In this document: piece after piece, positions 1-6,170 of the stretch
How positions within the stretch are numbered: the first letter of the stretch is position 1
How the letters are laid out: each line of letters opens with the position of its first letter
From: DATGZX01 sp035296965
GTDB lineage: Bacteria > Planctomycetota > Planctomycetia > Gemmatales > Gemmataceae
DNA: 8,975 nucleotides
Direction: 5' to 3'
Assembly (NCBI GenBank): GCA_035296965.1
Contig: DATGZX010000427.1
Coordinates: 1 to 8,975 of the forward strand
Notes under the pieces: model-generated
Database searches by the model: none
Seen by the model: only the letters and a program-made list of their open reading frames with translations
What the model was told of the DNA's origin: nothing
Translations under genes and position numbers: made by a program

Positions 1-2
1 CG

Positions 3-323
3 GATGCGCTGCTCACGTTGTCGGCATCCGCGACAGACAAGAACATCCATGCATTCATGCTAGCAACGACAACGCCGTTCAGCTGCGCCAGTTGCAAGCA
101 AACCCAACCTGGGACAGAGGGGGACGCGCTAACAAAATACACTCCGCTTTGCCCGATCGGACACTACTTGTTTGGAACCTGTATGCTGTTGATGGATGGT
201 CAAGGGCGGGTTTTCGGTGGTTCTGACGAGACTGTCACTTTCATCGGGAGGACTGGAAGAGAGGCAATTGGTAACATCCTGACCGGGGTAGAGGGCAAAG
301 TCCTTGAGCCAAGAGCGACTTGA
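3..323 (+). CDS. C-terminal part of a possible SUKH-3-like immunity protein (5' end outside window)
   Basis: The reading frame is open from the window edge (first whole codon at base 3) to a TGA at 321-323, so the true start probably lies upstream. A TTG at 18 could also be read as a start but has no clear ribosome binding site. The visible 106 residues contain a segment of the form P-L-C-P-I-G, then hydrophobic residues, D-G-Q-G-R-V-F, and an I-G-x-T-x-x-E-A-I-x-x-I-L-x-G ending. This resembles the end of SUKH-3 family immunity proteins (a PxG strand, a 'dedGrvy' turn, then a G-x-(S/T)-x-x-E-A-L helix). Two cysteines in C-A-S-C lie before it. SUKH proteins protect against contact-dependent or polymorphic toxins, so a toxin gene may lie upstream. 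The family call rests on pattern memory and only part of the domain; a degraded gene is also possible. Confidence 0.5.
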   Translation, partial: DALLTLSASATDKNIHAFMLATTTPFSCASCKQTQPGTEGDALTKYTPLCPIGHYLFGTCMLLMDGQGRVFGGSDETVTFIGRTGREAIGNILTGVEGKVLEPRAT

Positions 324-692
324 TATGGATAATCCCATCCGCATTCAGGAGCCATCCAGGGGGCATGGGATCACCCTCGAGGCAATCGCCAGCAGGCTTT
401 CTCTCGGGCTCCAACGCGAAAAACCTGCGCACCTTCTCATTGTCTACACTGGACAAGACGGAAACTTCGTTTGAGAACGAGGGGCAAACGGAGTCTGCCT
501 TTCTCCCCTCGTCCCCGTACTTGGGGGGAGGGGGTGTACCCTGGAATCGCCCAACTTCCCGAATGAGCCGCCGCACTCGCTGACGCGTCTCCCACGTAAG
601 CACCACCCAGTCAACTACCCCGCCGGGCAATCTCCCGGTAAGATGGCAAACGCACTATTCCATCGTGTCGGGTACCGGCGCAAGGGGGCGGC
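324..692. other. Gene-free stretch upstream of the sigma factor gene
   Basis: About 370 bp with open frames on both strands but none convincing: they lack ribosome binding sites, carry proline- and arginine-rich low-complexity translations and match no family I recognise. A minus-strand frame (about 630 to 241) runs through both this stretch and the upstream gene and is most likely a shadow. The stretch holds a G/C-tract hairpin region (477-534) and must include the promoter of the sigma factor/kinase pair, but I see no convincing -35/-10 pair. Confidence 0.5.
477..534. repeat. Overlapping alternative hairpins in a G/C-tract region
   Basis: ACGAGGGG at 477-484 is the exact reverse complement of CCCCTCGT at 505-512. 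The same CCCCT (505-509), together with CCCC at 513-516, can instead pair with GGGG (523-526) and AGGGG (529-533) downstream. The two stems share one strand and exclude each other. No T-run follows the second stem, so it is not a standard intrinsic terminator. It could be an attenuator-like leader of the sigma factor gene, the end signal of the upstream gene, or a chance product of G and C tracts. Confidence 0.3.
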
Positions 693-1310
693 ATGCTGCC
701 GAACTCTCCGGAAACTGAGGAACTGCTGGGCCAGGTGAAAGACGGCGACGCCGCGGCGGTCGATCGTCTGCTGGGCGCGCAGCGCGAACCGTTGCGACGC
801 ATGATCGGCCTGCGGCTCGATCCGGCGCTGGCGGCGCGCCTGGATGCCAGCGACGTCGTGCAAGACGTGCTGCTTGAAGCCAGCCGGCGGCTGAAGGACT
901 ACCTGCAAAAACCGGCCATGCCGTTTCACCTCTGGCTGCGGCACATTGCCCGCGATCACGTGATCGATGCCTACCGGCGGCATCGGCAAACGCAACGGCG
1001 CAGCCTGGACCGTGAGCAGCCCATGCTGGCCGGACACCTTGCGGACCATTCGTCTGCCGAGCTGGCGGGACAGCTTGTCGATCCGGAGCTGACTCCCGCA
1101 ACGGCGGCCATTCGTCATGAGCTGCAGAAGCGGCTGGAGACTGCGATCGTGGACCTCGAGGAGGGCGATCGCGAGATCATCTTGATGAAACACTATGAGC
1201 AGCTCAGCAATCAGGAGATTGCCCTGTTCCTGGGGCTAAGCGAAGCCGCGGCCTCGATGCGCTATCTGCGTGCGCTGCGGCGGTTGAAGGCTCGGCTGAC
1301 GCCGGCTTGA
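693..1310 (+). CDS. ECF-type RNA polymerase sigma factor (planctomycete, kinase-linked)
   Basis: A 205-residue sigma-70 family protein of the extracytoplasmic-function type. Region 2 spans about residues 10-98, with the D-A-S-D-V-V-Q-D-V core-binding/-10 segment at 51-59 and F-H-L-W-L-R-H-I-A-R-D at 78-88. Region 4 spans about 154-202, with a helix-turn-helix around L-S-N-Q-E-I-A-L-F-L-G-L-S (171-183). Regions 1.1 and 3 are absent, as expected for this class. It would direct core RNA polymerase to a small promoter set. The ATG at 693 follows AAGGGGG (682-688) by 4 bases. The kinase gene starts 21 bp downstream, so the two are probably co-transcribed. Planctomycetes have many such sigma/kinase pairs, in which the kinase is thought to control the sigma factor by phosphorylation. 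No anti-sigma gene is visible. The target regulon is unknown. Confidence 0.92.
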   Translation: MLPNSPETEELLGQVKDGDAAAVDRLLGAQREPLRRMIGLRLDPALAARLDASDVVQDVLLEASRRLKDYLQKPAMPFHLWLRHIARDHVIDAYRRHRQTQRRSLDREQPMLAGHLADHSSAELAGQLVDPELTPATAAIRHELQKRLETAIVDLEEGDREIILMKHYEQLSNQEIALFLGLSEAAASMRYLRALRRLKARLTPA

Positions 1311-1331
1311 TCTGAACTCGGGAGACCAGGT

Positions 1332-3017
1332 ATGTCGGGATCTGTCGGAGTGAAAGAAGAAGCCGGGCGCGATGAACTGCTGGCACAGCTTCTTGGCGAG
1401 CTGACCGAACAACAGCGCACCGGCCGCCAGCCTGATATCGATACGCTGGCTAGCCAGCATCCCGTGGTGGCCGATGAGCTGCGCGAGCTGTGGGCCGCGG
1501 CGCAGATTGCCGAGCAGTTCGCCCACCAGGGTTCTCGCTCCCGATCCACCGTGGAATTGGCCGCGCTCGCGTCTGCCCCCGCGCATGCCCCTTCAAGCTC
1601 ACCTTTGCCACGCGCGTTTGGCGATTATGAACTTCTTGAAGAATTGGGCCGGGGCGGCATGGGTGTGGTTTATAAAGCCCGGCAGCGACACCCGGAACGG
1701 ACCGTGGCGATCAAGATGATCCTGCGCGGCGCACTTGCTTCCAAGGCCGACCTGACCCGTTTTCGCGCGGAGGCCCAATCCGCCGCTCGGCTGGAGGCTC
1801 ATCCCAGCGTGGTGGCCGTGCATGAAGTGGGTGAGGTCGACGGCCAGCCGTTTTTCAGCATGAGATACGTCGAGGGAACCACGTTGGCCAAGCTGATTTC
1901 CGAGGGCCCCTTGCCCCAGTGCGAAGCGGCCCGGCACCTGGCCGCGATCAGCCAGGCTGTCGAATACGCCCACCAGTGCGGCATCCTGCACCGCGACCTC
2001 AAGCCGTCAAACGTGCTCATCGACGTGCATGGCCAGCCGCATGTGACCGATTTCGGGCTTGCCAAGCGCGTCGAGGGTGGGGCAAGCCTCACGCAGACTG
2101 GAGCGATCGTCGGCACGCCCAGCTACATGCCTCCCGAACAGGCGAGCGGCAGCCGTGGCGTCCTCGGCCGCGCCAGCGATGTGTACAGTCTCGGCGCAAT
2201 TCTCTATGAGACGCTCACCGGCCGGCCGCCGTTCAAGGCGGCCACGCCCCTGGATACGGTCCTGCAGGTGCTGGAACAGGACGTCGTGCCGCCGCGCATG
2301 CTGAACGCCAAGGTCGATCGCGATCTGGAGACGATTTGCCTCAAGTGCCTGCAGAAACCGGCGGATCTCCGCTACCCCACGGCAAAGCTTCTCCAGGAAG
2401 ACCTGGAATCTTACCTGCAAGGCGAGCCGATTGCCGCGCGGCCCTTGAGCGTCGTCCATTTTCTGGGCCGCATGCTAGGCGAAACGCACCACGCTGCCGT
2501 CTTGGAAAACTGGGGCCTGCTCTGGATGTGGCATAGCCTGGTGCTCATCGTGCTTTGCTCCGTTACGAACGTGATCGCCCTGAACGATGTGAAGAGCGTA
2601 TTTCCCTATCTGGGAATCTGGGGCGTCGGCCTCGGCACCTGGGCATCGATCTTCTGGGCACTGCGGCGGCGGGCGGGGCCGGTGACTTTCATCGAGCGGC
2701 AGATCGCGCACGTCTGGCTCGCGAGCACGCTCGGCAGCATCAGCCTTTTCGGCGTCGAGCTGCTGCTGGGTCTCAAGGTGCTAACGCTGTCGCCAGTCTT
2801 GGCGGTGCTCGCGGGCATGGTCTTCTTGATCAAGGCAGGCATGCTTTCGGGATCGTTCTACGTGGCCGCGGCCGCTTCGTTTCTGACGGCGGCGTTCATG
2901 GCCGTTTTCCCGGAAGTGGGCCTCTTCATGTTCGGCCTGGTGTCCGCAGCTTGCTTCTTCATTCCGGGGCTCAAGTACTATCGCCAGCGGCAACAGTCGT
3001 CTCGTCTTGCCAGGTAA
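1332..3017 (+). CDS. Membrane-bound serine/threonine protein kinase (Pkn2/PknB type)
   Basis: 561 residues. Residues 1-95 form a helical N-terminal region with a D-E-L-L-A-Q-L-L start and a Q-H-P-x-x-A-D-E-L-R-E-L motif, common at the head of planctomycete kinases. The kinase domain (about 99-365) is complete: glycine loop G-R-G-G-M-G 106-111, V-A-I-K with ATP-binding K128, helix-C E147, catalytic H-R-D-L-K-P-S-N 220-227 (D222), D-F-G 240-242, activation loop T-G-x-I-V-G-T-P-S-Y-M-P-P-E (256-269) and D-V-Y-S-L-G 283-288. It should therefore be active. Residues about 395-546 contain five or six hydrophobic segments that anchor it in the inner membrane. No PASTA, WD40 or TPR sensor domain follows, so any signal probably enters through the membrane part. 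GGGAG (1320-1324) lies 7 bases before the ATG. The likely partner is the sigma factor just upstream. The last 47 bp overlap the convergent gene ending at 2971. Confidence 0.95.
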   Translation: MSGSVGVKEEAGRDELLAQLLGELTEQQRTGRQPDIDTLASQHPVVADELRELWAAAQIAEQFAHQGSRSRSTVELAALASAPAHAPSSSPLPRAFGDYELLEELGRGGMGVVYKARQRHPERTVAIKMILRGALASKADLTRFRAEAQSAARLEAHPSVVAVHEVGEVDGQPFFSMRYVEGTTLAKLISEGPLPQCEAARHLAAISQAVEYAHQCGILHRDLKPSNVLIDVHGQPHVTDFGLAKRVEGGASLTQTGAIVGTPSYMPPEQASGSRGVLGRASDVYSLGAILYETLTGRPPFKAATPLDTVLQVLEQDVVPPRMLNAKVDRDLETICLKCLQKPADLRYPTAKLLQEDLESYLQGEPIAARPLSVVHFLGRMLGETHHAAVLENWGLLWMWHSLVLIVLCSVTNVIALNDVKSVFPYLGIWGVGLGTWASIFWALRRRAGPVTFIERQIAHVWLASTLGSISLFGVELLLGLKVLTLSPVLAVLAGMVFLIKAGMLSGSFYVAAAASFLTAAFMAVFPEVGLFMFGLVSAACFFIPGLKYYRQRQQSSRLAR

Positions 3018-3690
3018 GCTCGGACAATCCCTCAACCGCCGCTGCGATCTGGGCCACCAGCTCTTCGGCACGCGACGCCGGCGCTCCCGTGAATTTCGCC
3101 AGGTGAATCATCGACACCAACTCGCGCACCCAGGCGAGCGTTCCCATCAGGTCTTCGTAAGCACGCCGGCGAACGTGGCGAAGGCGCTCGATATTCTGGC
3201 GGCGCACCTGCTGGCTGTGCCGCAGACGATCCGTAGCGGGCGCTGACAACGGGCCGCTGAGAGCGTCGCCCGGAACGGGTTCCTCCGCTTTCGCATATTC
3301 CGGCAGCGCCAGCAAGCGATCCATTTCGCGGATGCGCTCGCCCTGGGCCGTCCAGGCCGTGCGCAACTCGTGAATGCGGTCCTTCTCACGCGCCAGCACA
3401 CCCTCGGCCCAGCCGTCCAAACTGTTGAGCGCTGCCTCCAGCTCCGCGTCCACCTGGTGGATGGCGTTTGTCATATCATCTGCCGGCGGCGGCGCTGGTT
3501 GAGCGGGCTCTTCGACGACCACCCTCTTGCGGGCGAGGAGGATGGGCACGTAGATCGGCCAGAAGGGAATCGCAGTGAAGAAGGAGAACCAGCGTTCCGC
3601 TGCATCCTTGCTATTGTCGTAGGCAACGACGGCCAGCGCGACTCCGAATCCCAGCAGCAAGTAGATCAGAACTGTAGGGCCCAGGCTCAT
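2971..3690 (-). CDS. Membrane-anchored protein with long cytoplasmic helical region, function unknown
   Basis: 239 residues, family not recognised. Two hydrophobic segments at the N-terminus (about 5-23 and 33-52, the second rich in aromatic residues and proline) suggest a hairpin anchor. A proline-rich linker (62-70) follows. The rest (71-225) is charged and predicted helical, with heptad-like stretches around 75-128 and 155-195, so a coiled coil is likely. The ATG (3688-3690) is preceded by AAAGGAG (3698-3704 on the complement) at 7 bases. It is the last of three minus-strand genes, 45 bp after the previous one, which suggests an operon. The stop (2971-2973) lies inside the 3' end of the convergent kinase gene. 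The helical region could contact the divergent PspA-like protein; this is an inference from gene order only. Confidence 0.78.
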   Translation of the reverse strand: MSLGPTVLIYLLLGFGVALAVVAYDNSKDAAERWFSFFTAIPFWPIYVPILLARKRVVVEEPAQPAPPPADDMTNAIHQVDAELEAALNSLDGWAEGVLAREKDRIHELRTAWTAQGERIREMDRLLALPEYAKAEEPVPGDALSGPLSAPATDRLRHSQQVRRQNIERLRHVRRRAYEDLMGTLAWVRELVSMIHLAKFTGAPASRAEELVAQIAAAVEGLSELTWQDETTVAAGDST

Positions 3691-3735
3691 GGGTGCTCTC
3701 CTTTCAGTTTGGAAGGCCAGGGATGCCGCTGCCGC

Positions 3736-4569
3736 TCACGTAAACTGCTTGGCAAGATAGTCCCACAACACGTAGATCATGACCGGCGACACTGCCGTGT
3801 ACACAGCGGCCCAGGAGAGGGTCAAGCGCCGCAGGAAGCATTCTCGACGCTCGCGCCTTTCGGGAGGGAGCGTATAGGCCATGCTCCGCACGCCCCGGTA
3901 GATGGACCTCACGCCTTCGAGTCCGGCGATGAATGGCAGGATCAGCCCCAGGTAGAGGCACACTTCCAGATAGGGGGCACGCGCCTGAAAAACGATTAGC
4001 CCCAAGATCACAGCCACGTAGATCGGCAGGATGCCAATGAGCACAATGGCAGCCGACGCCTTGCTGCGCACCACCTGGCCGACGACTTGCAGCATCGAAA
4101 GCTTTACGCCCGCGAGCAGGCTGAAGAAATAGAAGCTCGGCAGACAGATACAGGTAGTTGCGACCAGGCCGACGATGTAGGCGACGACCAGAGCAAGCGC
4201 CGAGCCGTTCGACCAGCTTGCAGGCGGCGCGGGCAGCGGCTCCCTGGCCGGGTAGGCATCCGGCGGCGCCGTGTTCAAGATGACAACCATGGCGATCGCA
4301 TAAAGAAAATAGCTGACCAGTGCGATGCCCAGTAGTTTCGGGATGAGCTGGATCGGCTCTCGTTCATCCTGGTTCATCAAGGCGTTGAGCCGGGCCGGGC
4401 TCTTGAGGACCAGCTCGACCAGGCCAAAGGCCGAGCGCTCATTACCCTCGACGAGGAGCGGCGGCTCTGGGTCTACCGGCAAGGCTTCAGGCAATGACTC
4501 CGCTAACCAGGAAGGATCCCTCGAGCATCCTGAACGATGAGACGGTTCCTGTGTCGCTTTGGTATTCAT
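3736..4569 (-). CDS. Multi-pass membrane protein, paralogue of its upstream neighbour
   Basis: 277 residues from the ATG at 4567-4569. I prefer this to a TTG five codons upstream because AAAGGA (4576-4581) sits 6 bases before the ATG. Residues 1-75 are polar, proline-rich and probably cytoplasmic. Hydrophobic segments lie at about 78-98, 122-152, 170-194, 199-221 and 250-270. A basic, arginine-rich loop at 236-248 is probably cytoplasmic. The segment L-P-S-F-Y-F-F-S-L-L-A-G-V-K-L (143-157) aligns without gaps with L-P-A-L-Y-V-L-N-S-L-A-G-S-R-L in the neighbour, with 8 of 15 residues identical, and shared I and P residues follow at the same offset. The topology recalls YIP1-type membrane proteins, but I cannot confirm that family. 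It is the middle gene of a three-gene minus-strand run. Confidence 0.8.
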   Translation of the reverse strand: MNTKATQEPSHRSGCSRDPSWLAESLPEALPVDPEPPLLVEGNERSAFGLVELVLKSPARLNALMNQDEREPIQLIPKLLGIALVSYFLYAIAMVVILNTAPPDAYPAREPLPAPPASWSNGSALALVVAYIVGLVATTCICLPSFYFFSLLAGVKLSMLQVVGQVVRSKASAAIVLIGILPIYVAVILGLIVFQARAPYLEVCLYLGLILPFIAGLEGVRSIYRGVRSMAYTLPPERRERRECFLRRLTLSWAAVYTAVSPVMIYVLWDYLAKQFT

Positions 4570-4623
4570 GGATATTCCTTTCAAATAATCGTCGTGTGAG
4601 GTTATGGAGGGGGGGCCGGGGTC

Positions 4624-5262
4624 TCAGACGAAGAACTGGTGCACTCGGTTAAGCACGTCGCCCAGGGCAGAAAACTGAAAGAGCCCGAAGGCGTAAAACA
4701 ATTCGCCGCCAATCGCGCCGACCAGCAGCAGCCACCAACCCGGCGTCTTGCCGCGGTTGGGTTCCAGCGCTGCCAGGACCCGGCAGAATACGTCGATCAT
4801 TGCGACACCCACCGCGGCAAATACGGTCAGGTGGATGAGGAGGATCACGCCGCCATGTGTCGGCAACGCCACGCTGAAAAACCAGGCAACAGGAATCGAA
4901 GCAATCATTGCCAAACCGCCCCAGCTTGTGGTTACGAGGGCGGCAAGGAACGTAGTGCTGACTCGTAGCCGGGAGCCGGCAAGGCTGTTCAGGACATAGA
5001 GTGCGGGCAGCGGCAGACTCCACGCAATTCCCGCTGCGGCCGTGCAGCGCAGGCTGTCCAGAAGCATCTCTCGAGTGCCGCCGAGCAGCCCCATGATCAT
5101 GCCATACGTGGTGGTGCCGAGAATCGCGGTCAGAGACAGCGCGAGGAAAACAGACCAGTCATAGGGGGCGCCTTCGTGATGCCAGCGCAACGCGAACGCC
5201 TCGGGTTCGCGGAGCGCCTGGCTGATATGCGCAAAGCTGGCACGCAGCCTGGTGCGAAACAT
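4624..5262 (-). CDS. Multi-pass membrane protein, first gene of the minus-strand operon
   Basis: 212 residues, function unknown. A short amphipathic, basic N-terminus (1-30, including A-L-R-E-P-E-A-F) precedes about five hydrophobic segments near 36-61, 73-95, 104-131, 136-163 and 174-197. The core L-P-A-L-Y-V-L-N-S-L-A-G-S-R-L (85-99) matches the downstream gene, so the two probably arose by an old tandem duplication; the downstream copy gained a long polar N-terminus. The general shape resembles YIP1-like proteins. The ATG (5260-5262) has AAAGGAG (complement of 5270-5276) at 7 bases. The gene is divergent from the PspA-like gene, with 197 bp between the starts, so the two may be controlled from the shared gap. 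A role in membrane stress with PspA is an inference from position. Confidence 0.82.
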   Translation of the reverse strand: MFRTRLRASFAHISQALREPEAFALRWHHEGAPYDWSVFLALSLTAILGTTTYGMIMGLLGGTREMLLDSLRCTAAAGIAWSLPLPALYVLNSLAGSRLRVSTTFLAALVTTSWGGLAMIASIPVAWFFSVALPTHGGVILLIHLTVFAAVGVAMIDVFCRVLAALEPNRGKTPGWWLLLVGAIGGELFYAFGLFQFSALGDVLNRVHQFFV

Positions 5263-5307
5263 GAATCATCTCCTTTCTGAAGAACGCGGGAGGTCGACTG
5301 GGTTATG

Positions 5308-5383
5308 AACCGCGAATGTTTCGACGGATTAACCGCGCGAAGGAGAACCTTTCACCGGTTAATCGAGGCAAGCCGTCGCGGTT
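5308..5383. repeat. Four-site symmetric array with 23-bp spacing (interrupted palindrome)
   Basis: AACCGCG at 5308-5314 and 5331-5337 point right. CGGTT at 5356-5360 and CGCGGTT at 5377-5383 point left. The centres of the 7-base windows fall at 5311, 5334, 5357 and 5380, exactly 23 bp apart. Folding the region at 5345/5346 pairs AACCGCGA with TCGCGGTT, GATTAACCG with CGGTTAATC and AAGG with CCTT. It could be an operator for a repeated dimer, a long RNA hairpin in the leader of the PspA-like gene, or a degenerate dispersed repeat. Confidence 0.7.
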
Positions 5384-5447
5384 ACCTGATCTGCGTGCCG
5401 TGGTCGATCACGCTGGTTTCTATCCTTGGATGCTGACGGCGTTAAAC

Positions 5448-5453
5448 GGAGGT
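5448..5453 (+). promoter_or_regulatory. Ribosome binding site deciding the PspA-like start
   Basis: GGAGGT lies 6 bases before the ATG at 5460. It is the best such site near this gene and marks M-N-L-L-S-R-I as the true N-terminus, rather than the in-frame ATG at 5316. Confidence 0.8.
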
Positions 5454-5459
5454 GCAGCC

Positions 5460-6011
5460 ATGAATTTGCTTTCGCGTATCGCTGAGCTGCTCGACTCGGC
5501 GCTCGACGATTCACCCAATGAGCCGGGCGGCGTGCCCGAGGTGCTGGCCGACATCCTGGAAGACATGAAGCAATGTCTGGACGATGTGAGGCGAATCACG
5601 GTCGCCGCGCTCATCCGGCAGCGCCGGCTTGTGCGCAACCTCAAGACCCAGCGCACGCAAGCCGATTTGTGGCGCCGGCGGGCGCGGGCCGCTTCCGCCT
5701 GCGGGGACGAAGTTTTGACACGCCGGGCGCTATCTCGTCAGAAGGAACACGAGGAAATGCTCACGCAACTCCAGGCCGAACATGCGGGGGCAATGCAAAC
5801 TGCTGATGGCTACAAAGACTTGCTTCGCGATTTGGAAGGGCGCTACGAACGGGCCAAACTGCGCCAGTGCACGATTCTGGAGCTGGCCCATGCGACTGTT
5901 TTTGCAAACGGCGAGCGACTCACGGAGAGTTCCGCCTGGGCCCAACGATTCCAGCAACTGGAACGGGAATTGGCTGCCCTTGACCAGGAGTTTCGGGGCG
6001 AGTTGCCGTGA
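5460..6011 (+). CDS. PspA/IM30 (Vipp1) family protein, short form
   Basis: 183 residues, almost wholly helical. By eye it follows PspA along its length. An amphipathic N-terminal helix M-N-L-L-S-R-I-A-E-L-L (1-11) matches the lipid-binding helix of E. coli PspA (M-G-I-F-S-R-F-A-D-I-V). A helix at 26-62 (I-L-E-D-M-K-Q-C-L-D-D-V-R, then A-A-L-I-R-Q-R-R-L) matches I-Q-E-M-E-D-T-L-V-E-V-R and A-L-A-E-K-K-Q-L. D-E-V-L-T-R-R-A-L-S-R-Q-K (83-95) matches E-D-L-A-R-A-A-L-I-E-K-Q-K. A helix at 117-140 and the last helix at about 157-178 match the later part of the hairpin. The known family forms rods or rings of the ESCRT-III fold on the inner membrane and maintains it under stress. This copy stops about 40 residues short of E. 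coli PspA and lacks the final helical tail. The start is set by GGAGGT at 5448-5453. It diverges from three membrane-protein genes, its likely partners. A generic coiled-coil protein is the alternative. Confidence 0.8.
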   Translation: MNLLSRIAELLDSALDDSPNEPGGVPEVLADILEDMKQCLDDVRRITVAALIRQRRLVRNLKTQRTQADLWRRRARAASACGDEVLTRRALSRQKEHEEMLTQLQAEHAGAMQTADGYKDLLRDLEGRYERAKLRQCTILELAHATVFANGERLTESSAWAQRFQQLERELAALDQEFRGELP

Positions 6012-6099
6012 GGGGACCGATCCGGGACAGTCTTTGCGACTACTTTTATATAGTGACTGAACCCGGCTGGATCAGATCGGGAGTTTCTGAAAAGATTCA

Positions 6100-6143
6100 G
6101 TAGCTCAAGCTGGCAGCTTGAGCTACGAGAGAATTGATACCGG
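6100..6143. repeat. Palindromic repeat, copy 1
   Basis: GTAGCTCAAGCT (6100-6111), a 3-base loop GGC, then AGCTTGAGCTAC (6115-6126) form a perfect 12-bp inverted repeat. It is followed by GAGAGAATTGATACCGG (6127-6143), which recurs with two changes after copy 2. The final CGG also begins a perfect 14-bp palindrome, CGGATTGCAATCCG (6141-6154), between the copies. The form is that of a REP-like element. Confidence 0.8.
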
Positions 6144-6170
6144 ATTGCAATCCGAGACAGCACGAGGGTA

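Larger units (their letters stand above)
5263..5459. promoter_or_regulatory. Divergent intergenic region between the membrane operon and the PspA-like gene
   Basis: This 197-bp gap must hold promoters in both directions. It contains a symmetric four-site array (5308-5383) centred at 5345/5346. I found no convincing sigma-54 -24/-12 element, so control by a PspF-like activator is not supported by eye. An open frame from an ATG at 5316 runs through the gap into the PspA-like gene, but its extra 48 residues look non-coding. Confidence 0.5.

Noticed and set aside
320..583. Plus-strand open frame of 87 codons starting with TTG at 320, overlapping the previous stop
   Set aside because: The TTGA overlap looks like translational coupling, but the product is low-complexity, rich in S, P, R and G, with no family features, and it crosses the G/C-tract hairpins.
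241..630. Minus-strand open frame of 129 codons
   Set aside because: It lies antisense to the end of the partial first gene, has no ribosome binding site, and its translation has no recognisable domain. It looks like a shadow.
655..1193. Long minus-strand open frames opposite the sigma factor gene
   Set aside because: They are antisense shadows produced by the GC-rich third codon positions of the sigma factor gene, with arginine/proline-rich translations.
3370..3999. Plus-strand open frame of 209 codons across two minus-strand genes
   Set aside because: It spans the gap and both ribosome binding sites of the minus-strand operon, has histidine/glutamine-rich content without domains, and is antisense to two better-supported genes.
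5236..5256. TGGCAC-containing string resembling a sigma-54 -24 box
   Set aside because: There is no matching -12 TTGC at the correct distance, and it lies inside the start of the minus-strand gene.
5316..5459. N-terminal extension of the PspA-like protein from the ATG at 5316
   Set aside because: The extension is encoded by the symmetric array, has no clear Shine-Dalgarno site, and would precede the N-terminal amphipathic helix that normally begins PspA. The ATG at 5460 has GGAGGT at 6 bases.
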